A stretch of 64,000 nucleotides of DNA from contig NZ_CP107929.1 in assembly GCF_036017915.1 (NCBI RefSeq), positions 4,344,001-4,408,000 of the forward strand. Reading direction: 5' to 3'. The position numbers were made by a program, and so were the translations under genes. Source of the DNA: Micromonospora sp. NBC_00421 (GTDB taxonomy: Bacteria > Actinomycetota > Actinomycetes > Mycobacteriales > Micromonosporaceae). Positions 28,663 to 38,334 of this stretch are shown in pieces (position 1 is the first letter of the stretch; each line of letters starts with the position of its first letter). Below the pieces are notes generated by a model that was given only the letters and a program-made list of their open reading frames with translations, did no database searches and was not told the DNA's origin.

Positions 28663-29556
28663 TCAGCCGGTGAAGAGGGCGTCGATCTCGGCACGCCGGG
28701 GCAGGGCCACGGAAGCGCCGAGCCGTCGTACGCAGGCCGCGCCGGCCGCCGCCGCCCAGCGCACCGCGTCGACCACCTCGCGGCCCTCGCCCCAGGCCAC
28801 CGCCAGGGCGGCGGTGAACGCGTCCCCGGCGGCGGTCGAGTCGACCACGTCCACCGCGACGGGCGGCACGTGCACGGCCTGCCCGTCCCGGTCGACGTAC
28901 CAGGCCCCGTCGCCGCCGAGGGTGAGCACCGCCCGGGGCACCAGCGTCAGCAGCGCCTGCGGATCGTCCCGTCCGCTGCCGGTGAGCAGCTGCGCCTCGG
29001 TCTCGTTGACCACCAGCAGGTCCACCGCGGCGAGCAGTTCGGCGGGCACCTGCCGGGCCGGTGCGGCGTTGAGGATCACCCGGGTGCCGGCGGCACGGGC
29101 GGCCACCGCCGCCTGGGTCACCGTCTCGACCGGGATCTCCAGCTGGGCGACCAGCACGTCCGCCCCGCGTACGGCGTGCAGCTCGGCCTCGGTCAGGTCG
29201 GTGAAGGCGGCGTTCGCGCCGGGGGTGACCAGGATGGCGTTCTCACCGGCGGCGTTGACCATCACCAGCGCCACCCCGGACGCCCCGTAGACCACCCGCA
29301 GGTGACTGGCGTCCACCTGGGCGGCGGTGATCCGGGCCCGCAGGGTGACGCCGAACGAGTCGGAGCCCAGCGCGCCGAGGAAGGTGCAGGCGGCCCCGGC
29401 CCGGACGGCGGCGATCGCCTGGTTGGCGCCCTTCCCTCCGGGGACCATCATGAAGTCGTTGCCGAGCACCGTCTCCCCCGGCCGGGGCAGCTTCCCAGCG
29501 GCCCCCACCAGGTCCATGTTCGCGCTGCCCACCACGACGATCCGACTCTGCCGCAC
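28663..29556 (-). CDS. rbsK: Ribokinase
   Basis: PfkB-family kinase predicted to phosphorylate ribose at C5. The 297-residue protein has the N-terminal VVVGSANMDLV, the substrate-binding VPGGKGANQA, and the C-terminal ATP/anion-hole signature DSTAAGDAFTAALA with catalytic Asp245. Length and motifs fit RbsK rather than fructokinase, although substrate choice within the family is hard to prove. No ribose transporter genes adjoin it, so it may serve nucleoside salvage. Confidence 0.88.
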   Translation of the reverse strand: MRQSRIVVVGSANMDLVGAAGKLPRPGETVLGNDFMMVPGGKGANQAIAAVRAGAACTFLGALGSDSFGVTLRARITAAQVDASHLRVVYGASGVALVMVNAAGENAILVTPGANAAFTDLTEAELHAVRGADVLVAQLEIPVETVTQAAVAARAAGTRVILNAAPARQVPAELLAAVDLLVVNETEAQLLTGSGRDDPQALLTLVPRAVLTLGGDGAWYVDRDGQAVHVPPVAVDVVDSTAAGDAFTAALAVAWGEGREVVDAVRWAAAAGAACVRRLGASVALPRRAEIDALFTG

Positions 29557-29617
29557 CCCGACCTCCCGCCGACACCACCACCAGCTCCCCGACGTCCCGC
29601 GCCAGGCACCCGCACCC

Positions 29618-29773
29618 CAGCGAGTCTAAATCCCCCACACCCACCCTCCACCCCGTCGATCATGGACTTGTGGTGGCCGCAAAAGTGGCACAGAGGGGCG
29701 ATCCCCCCACCACAAGTCCATGATCGACGCGGGGGGGGGGGGGGGGGGGGGGTGGGGGGTGGGGGGTGGGGGG
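29618..29773. repeat. Composite repeat locus B: C-rich tract, palindrome, G-rich tract
   Basis: A C-rich tract (29618-29653) is followed by a perfect palindrome with 23-bp arms (29654-29676 and 29707-29729; core GATCATGGACTTGTGGTGG) around a 30-bp loop. A G tract then runs from 29731, including 22 consecutive G, through GGGGGGT units to the stop of the ABC ATPase gene at 29774. The architecture is that of loci A and C, but the palindrome belongs to a different sequence family. Confidence 0.93.
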
Positions 29774-30604
<831 letters not shown>

Positions 30605-30734
30605 CGCTCCATCCAACCACGCAGCCGGCGCGGCCCCCCAAGGACGGTGGCGCGGCCATAGGGTGGGGCGCCGTGTCGTTGGTCACCACACCGGGAGGAC
30701 GCCCCATGCCTGTACGAGACGAGAGGCGGTGCGG

Positions 30735-31766
30735 ATGAGCGCGGTCATCGAGATCGCCGGCCTCCGCAAGACGTTCCGTACCCTGCGGCGCGGTAGCCGG
30801 GTGGCGGTGGACGGCTTCGACATGATCGTCGAGGCGGGCCAGGTGCACGGCTTCCTCGGCCCGAACGGCTCCGGCAAGACCACCACGCTGCGCGCCCTGC
30901 TGGGGCTGGTCAACGCCGACGCCGGGGAGCTGCGGGTGCTCGGCGCACCGGCTCCGGAGCAGTTGGCCCGGGTCGCCGGTCGGGTCGGCGCGATCGTGGA
31001 GAGCCCGCAGTTCTTCGGCAACTTCACCGGGCACCGCACGTTGCGGTTGCTGGCGGTGGCCGGTGGCGTGCCGACGTCGAGGGTGGACGAGGTGCTGGAC
31101 CAGGTCGGCCTCCGGGAGCGGGGCCAGGACCGGGTGAAGGGTTATTCGCTGGGCATGAAGCAGCGGCTGGCGGTCGCGTCGGCGCTGTTGAAGAGCCCGG
31201 AGTTGCTGATCCTGGACGAGCCGGCGAACGGGCTGGACCCGGCCGGCATCCGGGAGATGCGGGACCTGATGCGCACGCTCGCCGAGTCCGGGGTGACCGT
31301 GCTGGTGTCCAGCCACATCCTGGCCGAGATCCAGCTGATCTGCGACCACGTCACGATCATCTCGCAGGGTCGTCGGGTGGCCGCCGGCCGGGTGGACGAC
31401 GTGCTGGCCGGACACGACCCGCACGAGTGGCGGGTCCGGGTGGCCGAGCCGGAGCGGGGCGCGGAGCTGTTGCGGGCGGCCGGGCTGACGGTCACCGCGC
31501 ACTCCGACGGCTCGCTGGTGGTCGGTGACGCGCCGGAGCCGGAGCTGATCAGCAGCACCCTCGGCGGGCAGGAGTTGTGGGTACGCGAGCTGACCCCGAT
31601 CCGGCCGGACCTGGAGAGTGTCTTCCTCGAACTCACCGGTGGGGCGGCCCCGCCCCGGCAGACGGACGGCACCGCACCGGACGATGTCCCCCCGGACGGC
31701 GTCGGCAGCGCAGGTGAACCGCTTATCGAACTGGACCGGACCGACGGTCGGAGGGTGGACGCGTGA
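30735..31766 (+). CDS. ABC-2 type transporter ATPase
   Basis: This 343-residue ATPase has Walker A GFLGPNGSGKTT, the signature GYSLGMKQRLAVASALL, and Walker B LLILDEPANGLDPAGIR, with a C-terminal accessory domain. It matches bacitracin/lantibiotic-type (BcrA-like) exporters, with the FGNFTGHRTLRLLA segment after Walker A. The ATG at 30735 follows GAGAGGCGG. It is coupled to its permease through a GTGA overlap at 31763-31766. Confidence 0.94.
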   Translation: MSAVIEIAGLRKTFRTLRRGSRVAVDGFDMIVEAGQVHGFLGPNGSGKTTTLRALLGLVNADAGELRVLGAPAPEQLARVAGRVGAIVESPQFFGNFTGHRTLRLLAVAGGVPTSRVDEVLDQVGLRERGQDRVKGYSLGMKQRLAVASALLKSPELLILDEPANGLDPAGIREMRDLMRTLAESGVTVLVSSHILAEIQLICDHVTIISQGRRVAAGRVDDVLAGHDPHEWRVRVAEPERGAELLRAAGLTVTAHSDGSLVVGDAPEPELISSTLGGQELWVRELTPIRPDLESVFLELTGGAAPPRQTDGTAPDDVPPDGVGSAGEPLIELDRTDGRRVDA

Positions 31767-32776
31767 ACCTGGTCCGTGCCGAGGTGGAGCGGTTGGCCGC
31801 CCGACGCTTCGTCCAGCTGATGGTGCTGCTGCTCGCGGTGGCCTTCGCGGTGACCACCGCGACCACCCTGATCGGTTCGCACCAGCCGACGGCCCGTGAG
31901 CTGTCGGTCGCGCAGGAGCAGGCCGCGCAGGCGGTGGCCTCGATGGAGGCGGAACACACCCGCTGCCTGCGGATCAAGGCGGGCGAGATCCCGGTCACCG
32001 AGGACTCCGGTTACGTGCCGGCCGACTGCAGCGAGCTGGACCCGGCGCGCATGGAGCAGTTGCCGGTGGCCGCCGACTATCTCTCGTCGGTCTTCGTCTT
32101 CTCCCAGCAGGCCCAGGGGTTGCTCTACTTCCTGATCGCGTTCCTGGTGCTGTTCGGCTTCCTGGTGGGCGCGTCGTACATCGGCGCCGACCTGAACTCC
32201 GGCGGGGTGGTCAACCTGCTGCTCTGGCGTCCGGGTCGGCTCACCGTGCTCGGCACGAAGCTGGCCACCCTGGTCGGGGTGGTGGCCGTGCTCTCGGTGC
32301 TGGCCACGGTGTTCTACCTGGGCACCTTCTGGACGATCGGGCAGACGGCCGGTCTGCCGGGCTCGTTGGACGGGGAGTTCTGGGGCCGGTTGGGGGCCAT
32401 CTACGGGCGCGGCCTGGTGCTGGTGCTGCTGACCACGGTGGTGGGCTTCGGAATCGCCACGCTGGGTCGGCACACCTCGGCGGCGCTCGGCGCGGTAGCC
32501 GCGTACGCGGTGGTCTGGGAACTGGGCTGCCGGGTGGTGTTGGAGATCCTCGACGTGGCCCGGCCGGACCAGTTGATGCTCTCCACCTACCTGGGTGCCT
32601 GGTTGACCGGCAAGGTGGAGCTCTGGGACGACAATGGTTGCCCGCCGGGTGGCGGTGCCTGTGACGGCGGCCTCTACACGATCACCTGGGCTCCGGCGCT
32701 GCTGGCGCTGCTGGCGCTGACCGGGGCGGTCGCCGGGTCCGCGTTCGCCGCGTTCCGCCGCCGCGACCTGCTCTAG
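31763..32776 (+). CDS. ABC-2 type permease
   Basis: This 337-residue permease has one N-terminal helix, a large extracytoplasmic loop of about 80 residues holding two cysteines (TRCLRIKAG and ADCSELD), and five or so further helices, ending with the FRRRDLL tail. It forms the membrane half of the BcrA-like exporter encoded just upstream. The substrate is unknown. The gene ends 34 bp before a strong hairpin. Confidence 0.92.
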   Translation: MNLVRAEVERLAARRFVQLMVLLLAVAFAVTTATTLIGSHQPTARELSVAQEQAAQAVASMEAEHTRCLRIKAGEIPVTEDSGYVPADCSELDPARMEQLPVAADYLSSVFVFSQQAQGLLYFLIAFLVLFGFLVGASYIGADLNSGGVVNLLLWRPGRLTVLGTKLATLVGVVAVLSVLATVFYLGTFWTIGQTAGLPGSLDGEFWGRLGAIYGRGLVLVLLTTVVGFGIATLGRHTSAALGAVAAYAVVWELGCRVVLEILDVARPDQLMLSTYLGAWLTGKVELWDDNGCPPGGGACDGGLYTITWAPALLALLALTGAVAGSAFAAFRRRDLL

Positions 32777-32809
32777 TACGCCCTCGGACTGCTCTGGTAC
32801 GCCCTCGGG

Positions 32810-32855
32810 CCGGCGTGCCGCTCACGGCAACATCTTGCCGTGAGCGGCACGCCGG
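32810..32855. terminator. Bidirectional hairpin terminator with a 21-bp perfect stem
   Basis: Arms 32810-32830 and 32835-32855 are perfect complements with a CATC loop. It lies between the convergent permease (+) and ROK (-) genes and is the cleanest hairpin of the window. Confidence 0.9.
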
Positions 32856-32896
32856 TGGAGTATTCCTTCATGGCGACGGATCGGCGGGGCGGTCGG

Positions 32897-34072
32897 TCAA
32901 CCGACCGTCGACCCGAACACCTCGTCCCGGACGGCGTTCAGCGCGGTCCGCAGGGCCCCCCGCAGGATCGGCTCCTCGGGCAGCCCCGTGGGCACCACCC
33001 GCGGCCGGACCAGGGTGATCGCGGCCACCTCGTGCTGCACCCGCTCGGCCAGCGCCACGCCGCCGGCCTGCCCCACCTCACCGGCGAGCACCACAAGCGG
33101 CGGGTCCAGCACCACGCAGGTGCTGGCCACCCCGAGGGCGAGCCGGCGGGCCAGCTCGTCGAGCAGCGGACCACCCGTGGTGCCCGCGGCGACGGCAGCG
33201 CGCACCGCATCGGCCGCGTCGGGCGCGTCGATGCCGTGCTCACGGGCCACCGCCTGGACCGCGTCCGCCCCGGCGAGCTGCTGGAAGGCCGGCTTGGCCC
33301 GGCGCGAGACGTCCCGGGGGATCGGCACCCCCGGCACCGGCAGGTAGCCGATCTCACCGGCCGCGCCGCTGCTGCCGTGGTGCAACCGGCCACCCAGCAT
33401 GATCGCCAGACCGACGCCGGCACCCACCCAGACCAGGACGAAGTCCGCCAGCCCCTGGGCCGCCCCGGACTGCGCCTCGGCGACCGCGGCCAGGTTGACG
33501 TCGTTCTCGAATACCACCGGGGTGTGCAGGTCCTCGCGCAGCGCGGCGAGCAGTCCCCGGTGCCAGCGGGGCAGGTTGAAGGCGAAGGTGATGTCCCCGG
33601 TGGCCGGGTCCACCAGGCCCGGGGTGCCCAGCACCACCCGCCGTACGCTGTCGAGCTGCGCGCCGGCCCGGCTGGCCGCCTGGACCACCGCCGTGTGCAC
33701 CACGCCGACCGGGTCGTCGGTGTCCCGGGTGGACTGCTCGACCCGGCTGACCACCGCGCCGGTGATGTCCGCGCAGGCGGCCACCACCCGTTCCGCGCCG
33801 ACGTCCACTCCGACCACGTACGCGCTGCCCGGCCGCACGGCGTAGAGCTGCGCGTTCGGCCCCCGCCCACCTGCCTGCTCGCCGACCCGGGCGACCAGCC
33901 CCCGCTCCTCCAACCGCTCGACCAGCTGTGAGGCGGTGACCTTGGACAGGCCGGTCAGCTCGCCGAGCCGGGCGCGGGTGAGCGGGCCGCGTTCGAGCAG
34001 GAGCTCCAGCGCCGCACGGTCGTTGAGCGCCCGCAACAGTCGGGGGGTGCCGGGCAGCCGGGTCGCACTCAT
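32897..34072 (-). CDS. ROK-family transcriptional regulator
   Basis: This 391-residue protein has an N-terminal winged helix-turn-helix (residues about 20-65, LTRARLGELTGLSKVTASQL) and a C-terminal ROK kinase-like fold with the VVGVDVGAERV and VWVGAGVGLAIMLGG motifs. The zinc-binding CxCGxxGC segment found in most ROK proteins is missing, being replaced by VPGVPIPRDVSRRAK. This suggests altered sugar binding or loss of it. The ATG at 34072 has AGAGGA upstream. It is divergent from a GH3 hydrolase gene, its probable target. Confidence 0.93.
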   Translation of the reverse strand: MSATRLPGTPRLLRALNDRAALELLLERGPLTRARLGELTGLSKVTASQLVERLEERGLVARVGEQAGGRGPNAQLYAVRPGSAYVVGVDVGAERVVAACADITGAVVSRVEQSTRDTDDPVGVVHTAVVQAASRAGAQLDSVRRVVLGTPGLVDPATGDITFAFNLPRWHRGLLAALREDLHTPVVFENDVNLAAVAEAQSGAAQGLADFVLVWVGAGVGLAIMLGGRLHHGSSGAAGEIGYLPVPGVPIPRDVSRRAKPAFQQLAGADAVQAVAREHGIDAPDAADAVRAAVAAGTTGGPLLDELARRLALGVASTCVVLDPPLVVLAGEVGQAGGVALAERVQHEVAAITLVRPRVVPTGLPEEPILRGALRTALNAVRDEVFGSTVG

Positions 34073-34101
34073 GCCACGTCCTCTGGTTTTCGTAAACTCT
34101 G

Positions 34102-34121
34102 CTGACCACATCGCTGGTCAG
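34102..34121. promoter_or_regulatory. Candidate ROK operator in the divergent intergenic region
   Basis: CTGACC (34102-34107) and GGTCAG (34116-34121) form a six-base inverted repeat with an 8-bp spacer, 30 bp upstream of the ROK start. It is adjacent to GTAAACTCTG, the only AT-richer segment there. Confidence 0.45.
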
Positions 34122-34221
34122 GGCTGTCCGTAGCGTATCGGCCACCCCGTGCCGGGGAACTCGGACGACCCGGCCGCCCGCGCCGACACTCGTGCCGTCC
34201 GACCGCGAAGGGAGAATTCAC

Positions 34222-35730
34222 GTGGGGCGGGATCCCGGACTGCGCCGGTTGGTGCTTGGCACGTTGCTGGCCGCGTACCCGGGGCCGGTGCCGCCGGACT
34301 GGGCGGTCGAGTTGGTCGCCGAAGGGCTGGCCGGGCACACCCTCTTCGGCACCAACGTGCGCGACCCGGCCCAGTTGGCGGCGAGCACCGCCGCGCTGCG
34401 CGCCGCCCGGCCCGACGTGCTGGTCGCCATCGACGAGGAGGGCGGCGACGTCACCCGGCTGGCGCACGCCACCGGCAGCCCGTACCCGGGCAACGCGGCG
34501 CTCGGTGCGGTCGACGACACCGCGTTGACCCGCCGGATCTACGCGGCCATCGGTGCCGAACTGGCCGCCGTCGGGGTAACCGTCGACCTGGCTCCCACGG
34601 TCGACGTCAACACCGCCGACGAGAATCCGGTGATCGGCACCCGTGCGTTCGGCGCCGACCCGGCCCGGGTGGCCGCGCACTCGGCCGCCGCCGTGACCGG
34701 TCTCCAGTCGGTCGGCGTGGCGGCCTGCGCCAAGCACTTTCCCGGCCACGGCGCCACCGTCGCCGACTCGCACCACGAACTGCCCACCGTGGACGCCGGT
34801 CGGGCCCTGCTGCGGGAGCGTGACCTGCCGCCGTTCGCGGCGGTAGTCGACGCGGGCGTGCAGGCGATCATGACTGCGCACATCCGGGTACCGGCGCTGA
34901 CCGGGGACGGGCCGGCCACCTTCAGCCGGACCGTCCTGGTCGACCTGCTGCGCGGTGAGTACGGCTTCACCGGCACCGTGATCACCGACGCGTTGGAGAT
35001 GAAGGGTGCGGCCGTCGCCGCCGGCGGGATCGGCCCGGCCGCCGTACGCGCTCTGGCCGCCGGGGCGGACCTGCTCTGCGTGGGCGCGAAGGTCGACGCC
35101 GCGCTGGTCGAGCGGGTGGTGGCCGAGATCGTCGGGGCGATCGGGGACGGCCGGCTGGACCGGGCCCGGGTGGAACAGGCCGCCGGCCGGGCCGCCGTGC
35201 TCGCCGCCCGGACCCGACCCGCCGCACCGACCGGCCCCGTCCCACCCGGCTCTCTCCCGTCCGGTCCCGGCCCGCTCGGCTCCGACCCACCCGGTGCCGG
35301 ACCGCTCGGATACGAGGCGGCGCGGCGGGCCGTCCGGGTGGAGGGCGACCTGACCGGGTTCGACCGACCCCTGGTGGTGCAGGTGCACGCCGCCCACACC
35401 GTCGCCGAGGGCCGGGTGCCCTGGGGGCTGGGTCCGCACCTGACCGCCGTCGAGCAGGTCCGGGTGGTCGACACCGGCACCGATCCGGCGGCGGTGCGGG
35501 AGCTCGCGGCGGACAGGCCGGTCGTGCTGGTCGGGCGGCACCTCCATCGGCTGCCAGGCGGTCCCGCCCTGGTCGAGGCGCTGGCCGCGACGCACCGCGT
35601 GGCGGTGGTGGAGATGGGCTGGCCCGGTCGGTGGCGGCCAGCCGGGGTGCGGGCTTTCGTCATCACCTACGGCGCGAGCCACGCCAACGGCCGGGCGGCA
35701 GCCGAGGCACTCGGCCTGACCGGGCCGTGA
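34222..35730 (+). CDS. Glycoside hydrolase family 3 (NagZ-like) protein
   Basis: This 502-residue cytoplasmic enzyme probably removes N-acetylglucosamine from peptidoglycan or chitin fragments. It has the GH3 N-terminal barrel with DEEGGDVTRL, the NagZ hallmark KHFPGHG followed by DSHHELP (Asp-His acid/base loop), and the nucleophile Asp in VITDALEMKG. A second domain of about 170 residues follows, in place of a plain NagZ end. No signal peptide is seen. The start is the GTG at 34222, nine bases after GAAGGGAG. It is divergent from the ROK regulator; amino-sugar recycling under ROK control is a reasonable inference. Confidence 0.92.
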   Translation: MGRDPGLRRLVLGTLLAAYPGPVPPDWAVELVAEGLAGHTLFGTNVRDPAQLAASTAALRAARPDVLVAIDEEGGDVTRLAHATGSPYPGNAALGAVDDTALTRRIYAAIGAELAAVGVTVDLAPTVDVNTADENPVIGTRAFGADPARVAAHSAAAVTGLQSVGVAACAKHFPGHGATVADSHHELPTVDAGRALLRERDLPPFAAVVDAGVQAIMTAHIRVPALTGDGPATFSRTVLVDLLRGEYGFTGTVITDALEMKGAAVAAGGIGPAAVRALAAGADLLCVGAKVDAALVERVVAEIVGAIGDGRLDRARVEQAAGRAAVLAARTRPAAPTGPVPPGSLPSGPGPLGSDPPGAGPLGYEAARRAVRVEGDLTGFDRPLVVQVHAAHTVAEGRVPWGLGPHLTAVEQVRVVDTGTDPAAVRELAADRPVVLVGRHLHRLPGGPALVEALAATHRVAVVEMGWPGRWRPAGVRAFVITYGASHANGRAAAEALGLTGP

Positions 35731-35734
35731 GGGG

Positions 35735-36076
35735 TCAACGACGCCAGGGTGCCGGGTCGCCGTGATCGTCGGGGAGGCCGAGTAGCGGACCGACCGCAGT
35801 GATCCGCAGCACCCGCGCCACCACCGGTTGCGGCTCGGTCAGCCGCAGGGCGGCACCCCGACCGACCGCCTCCGCCGCTCCGCGCAGCAGCGCGGCCACC
35901 GCCGTGGAGTCGAGAAAGGTGACGGCGGCGAGGTCGACGACGATCTCCAACAGGCCGGGCCGGCCGAGTGCCTCGTCGAGAGCGCGTTCCAGCCCGGCGA
36001 CGGTGGCGGTGTCCAGGTCACCCACCGGCGCCAGCACCACTCGGCCGTGCCCGTCGCTCGGCGTCGGCAGCTGCAT
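35735..36076 (-). CDS. STAS-domain anti-sigma factor antagonist
   Basis: This 113-residue single-domain protein has the SpoIIAA-like STAS fold. The segment VVDLAAVTFLDSTAVAALLRG contains the Ser that is phosphorylated by a partner anti-sigma kinase in the family. No kinase gene adjoins it, so the partner is elsewhere. The ATG at 36076 fits the domain start; the frame extends further upstream without conserved sequence. It converges on the GH3 gene with a gap of only 4 bp. Confidence 0.9.
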   Translation of the reverse strand: MQLPTPSDGHGRVVLAPVGDLDTATVAGLERALDEALGRPGLLEIVVDLAAVTFLDSTAVAALLRGAAEAVGRGAALRLTEPQPVVARVLRITAVGPLLGLPDDHGDPAPWRR

Positions 36077-36506
36077 GACCCGTCCACTCCTGGTAAGCGG
36101 CCAGCGACCGCTCGCGTCGACCCTCGCCGCGACGCCCGACCCTACCGGTGGGTTCTGACAGCGATCCACCAGCACCGCCGCCGGGGCATTCGACCACCCG
36201 AAACACATACCGTGAGTCACCAAGCTTCAAGGCCGGATTTCCCTGTCCTTGCAGCTCAAGTCCACTACCAGACAGACATGGCGCGCCGATGACCCCTTGC
36301 CGAGAGGCGCAGAAAGTACGTAGCGTCACCATTGCCGAGAGTCCACCGGCAGCGCCCGGCCAGGGCGGTGCCCGGGGCAGGCTGCGGACCGTGGATCCGG
36401 CCCGGGATCCACGGTCCGCGCCCCACTGCGGACCGCGTCGCACCGGACCGACCCGCCCAGGACAACCTCGCTGCGGACCGACCTCCCGACCGCCGGTCAC
36501 GCCAGG
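36077..36506. other. Intergenic region, 430 bp, with a terminator
   Basis: No gene is supported here. The part at 36185-36330 is less GC-rich and could hold the STAS promoter. A strong hairpin lies at 36384-36419. Confidence 0.6.
36384..36419. terminator. Hairpin terminator downstream of the GNAT gene
   Basis: A perfect 15-bp stem (GCGGACCGTGGATCC with its complement) surrounds a GGCCCG loop. It lies about 90 bp past the stop of the acetyltransferase gene, read on the minus strand. Confidence 0.75.
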
Positions 36507-37169
36507 TCAGGGCGGGTACACGCCGTACGACGACCAGCCCCGGTCCGGGAAGCCGGCCGCCTCGGCCACCCGGGCGGAGCCGATGTTCCCGGGGTCGTGC
36601 CGGTAGGTCGGGACGGCCCCCTCGTCGAGCACCCGCCGGGCGGCCTGCGCGACGAGCCGTCGGGCCAACCCTCGGCCGCGCGCCGCGGGCACCGTACCGA
36701 CGGCCAGTTCGTGCCCGTACGCGTCGTGTCGCTTGATGCCGACGCCGGCCAGGTAACCGCCGTCGGCGTCGCGGACCACGAGCACCTCGGTGTCGAACAG
36801 GTGCAGCCAGGGCGGGAAAGCCGGATCCGTGGGGGCGGTCCACCCGCCGACGTCGGGCAGCGCCGCCGGTGCGAGGCACCACCGGAACACGTCGTCGTGG
36901 ACCACCCAGCCAGGTTGTCCGACCGCCGCCGGCAGTGCCTCGTACAGCGCGGACCGTGGTCCCCCGGCCAGCGCCCGGACGGCCTCGACCCGCCGCGTCG
37001 GCACGGAGAGCACGGTGCTGCCGGCGACCCGGACCGCGACGGCCGGACGGGGGCGACCGTCCCAGGCCGGGCGCGCCCGGCGCCGGGAGCCGACCACGTG
37101 CAGACCGGGCCCGGCCGGCCACTGCCCGAGCCAGGTCACCAGGTGCAGGTACAGCCGCCGGTCCAGCAC
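36507..37169 (-). CDS. GNAT-family N-acetyltransferase
   Basis: This 220-residue protein has its GNAT domain in the C-terminal half: ELAVGTVPAARGRGLARRLV (the acetyl-CoA loop RGRGLA) and YRHDPGNIGSARVAEAAGF. The N-terminal half has no clear similarity and may be a degenerate copy of the fold. The start is a GTG at 37169 preceded by GAGAGGGG. The acceptor is unknown. Confidence 0.87.
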   Translation of the reverse strand: MLDRRLYLHLVTWLGQWPAGPGLHVVGSRRRARPAWDGRPRPAVAVRVAGSTVLSVPTRRVEAVRALAGGPRSALYEALPAAVGQPGWVVHDDVFRWCLAPAALPDVGGWTAPTDPAFPPWLHLFDTEVLVVRDADGGYLAGVGIKRHDAYGHELAVGTVPAARGRGLARRLVAQAARRVLDEGAVPTYRHDPGNIGSARVAEAAGFPDRGWSSYGVYPP

Positions 37170-37360
37170 CGTCCGCCCCTCTCACCCGATGGACACCTCC
37201 ATGATCCACCGTACGCCGACCCGGCCCGGCCGACGCCCGGTTGCCGAGGGTGGTGCGTGGGTAGAGGAGAACCGGATCGTGAGCTGCCTCACCGGAACCC
37301 GGTCCATCGACCGTGCGTCATATCTATTTCCATACATGTACACCTTTCTTTGGGACGGTA

Positions 37361-37564
37361 ATGGTCATGCCCATGCAACCAAATGACCGGCACCAGCAGG
37401 ACGCACGAATCTGGCGTACGGCGGAAGCCGCCGGCCGCTTCCCGGCCCAACCGCGATACCGGGAGGCCCGGTGCGGTCGCGGCGTCGACACCCGGCTCTC
37501 CTGGAACGAGCTGAACGTCCTCCCCGCCGGGTCCTCCTCCCGGCGCGGCCTCACCGCCCACTGA
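37361..37564 (+). CDS. Possible small protein of 67 residues
   Basis: The frame from the ATG at 37361 encodes a small basic protein with the core DARIWRTAEAAGRFPAQPRY and the end segment SWNELNVLPAG. An unusually AT-rich stretch (37318-37360) precedes it, with GGGA just before the ATG, and the third codon positions are mostly G or C. This looks like a small gene with its own promoter, but there is no recognisable domain. An in-frame start at 37313 is possible. Confidence 0.4.
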   Translation: MVMPMQPNDRHQQDARIWRTAEAAGRFPAQPRYREARCGRGVDTRLSWNELNVLPAGSSSRRGLTAH

Positions 37565-37661
37565 CGGATGCCCCCGCCGGGGTGTCCGGCCGGGGCGTTC
37601 GCACACCTGTCGGGTAGCGTCCTGTGGTCGATTCCGGCCAGCGACAGGAGAAGCGCAGCGC

Positions 37662-38180
37662 ATGGGCAAGAAGACGATTCACGTCTCCGACTTCAGCGGC
37701 ACCGTGCTGCGTCCCGACGACGAGGTGGTCAGGGTCGTCGTACTGGAGCATCCCGATCTGGTGGCCGGGCCCGTGCAGCTGGACGCCACGGTGACCGAGG
37801 TGGAGAACATCGACGACGCCGCGCTCGACGTGGCGGTGGTGGAGATCCACGACGGGCACGCCGGCGGGGAACCGCGCCGGGTGGTGGTGACCGCCAGCGA
37901 GTTCGACGCGATGGCCACCGACACGCCGATGGCCCAGTTGCTGAGGACGGCCGAGCGGGTCCGCCCGCCGAAGGCCCGCAAGAGTGCCGAGAAGATCGAC
38001 TACGGCACCCTCGACCACGCCGGGAGGCCGCACCGGGGCCGGGTCACCGAGGAGGAGGCCCGACTGGTGCGCGAGCAGCTCGACGAGGTCAACAAGCGCC
38101 TCGCCGACGCCGGCATCCGGCAGATCGATCCGGCCGATCCGGAGCATGCGTTGCGCTACGGCTTCCCCGACGCCGACTGA
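37662..38180 (+). CDS. Hypothetical protein, 172 residues
   Basis: I do not recognise this family. The protein begins MGKKTIHVSDFSGTVL, is acidic and beta-rich in its first 90 residues, and ends in a helical part (TEEEARLVREQLDEVNKRLA) followed by a conserved-looking IRQIDPADPEHALRYGF tail. It has no membrane segment. The ATG is preceded by GGAG about ten bases upstream. Codon use matches the neighbours. Confidence 0.8.
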   Translation: MGKKTIHVSDFSGTVLRPDDEVVRVVVLEHPDLVAGPVQLDATVTEVENIDDAALDVAVVEIHDGHAGGEPRRVVVTASEFDAMATDTPMAQLLRTAERVRPPKARKSAEKIDYGTLDHAGRPHRGRVTEEEARLVREQLDEVNKRLADAGIRQIDPADPEHALRYGFPDAD

Positions 38181-38334
38181 ACCGGCCCGGCGTCGGCCGG
38201 ACGCGCCACGCTGTCGCGCCCGGCCGACGCCGCAGGTGTCGCCCTACCCACAGGCCGGCGTGCACGGTGGACACCCTGTGATGTGCCAGGTGGGGCCGTG
38301 CGTCCAGGTGCCGGTGCACCGCCGGCCGGGTGGG

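Noticed and set aside
36018..36500. A minus-strand frame upstream of the STAS gene
   Set aside because: It contains a terminator hairpin and no domain; the STAS domain begins at the ATG at 36076 in a different frame.
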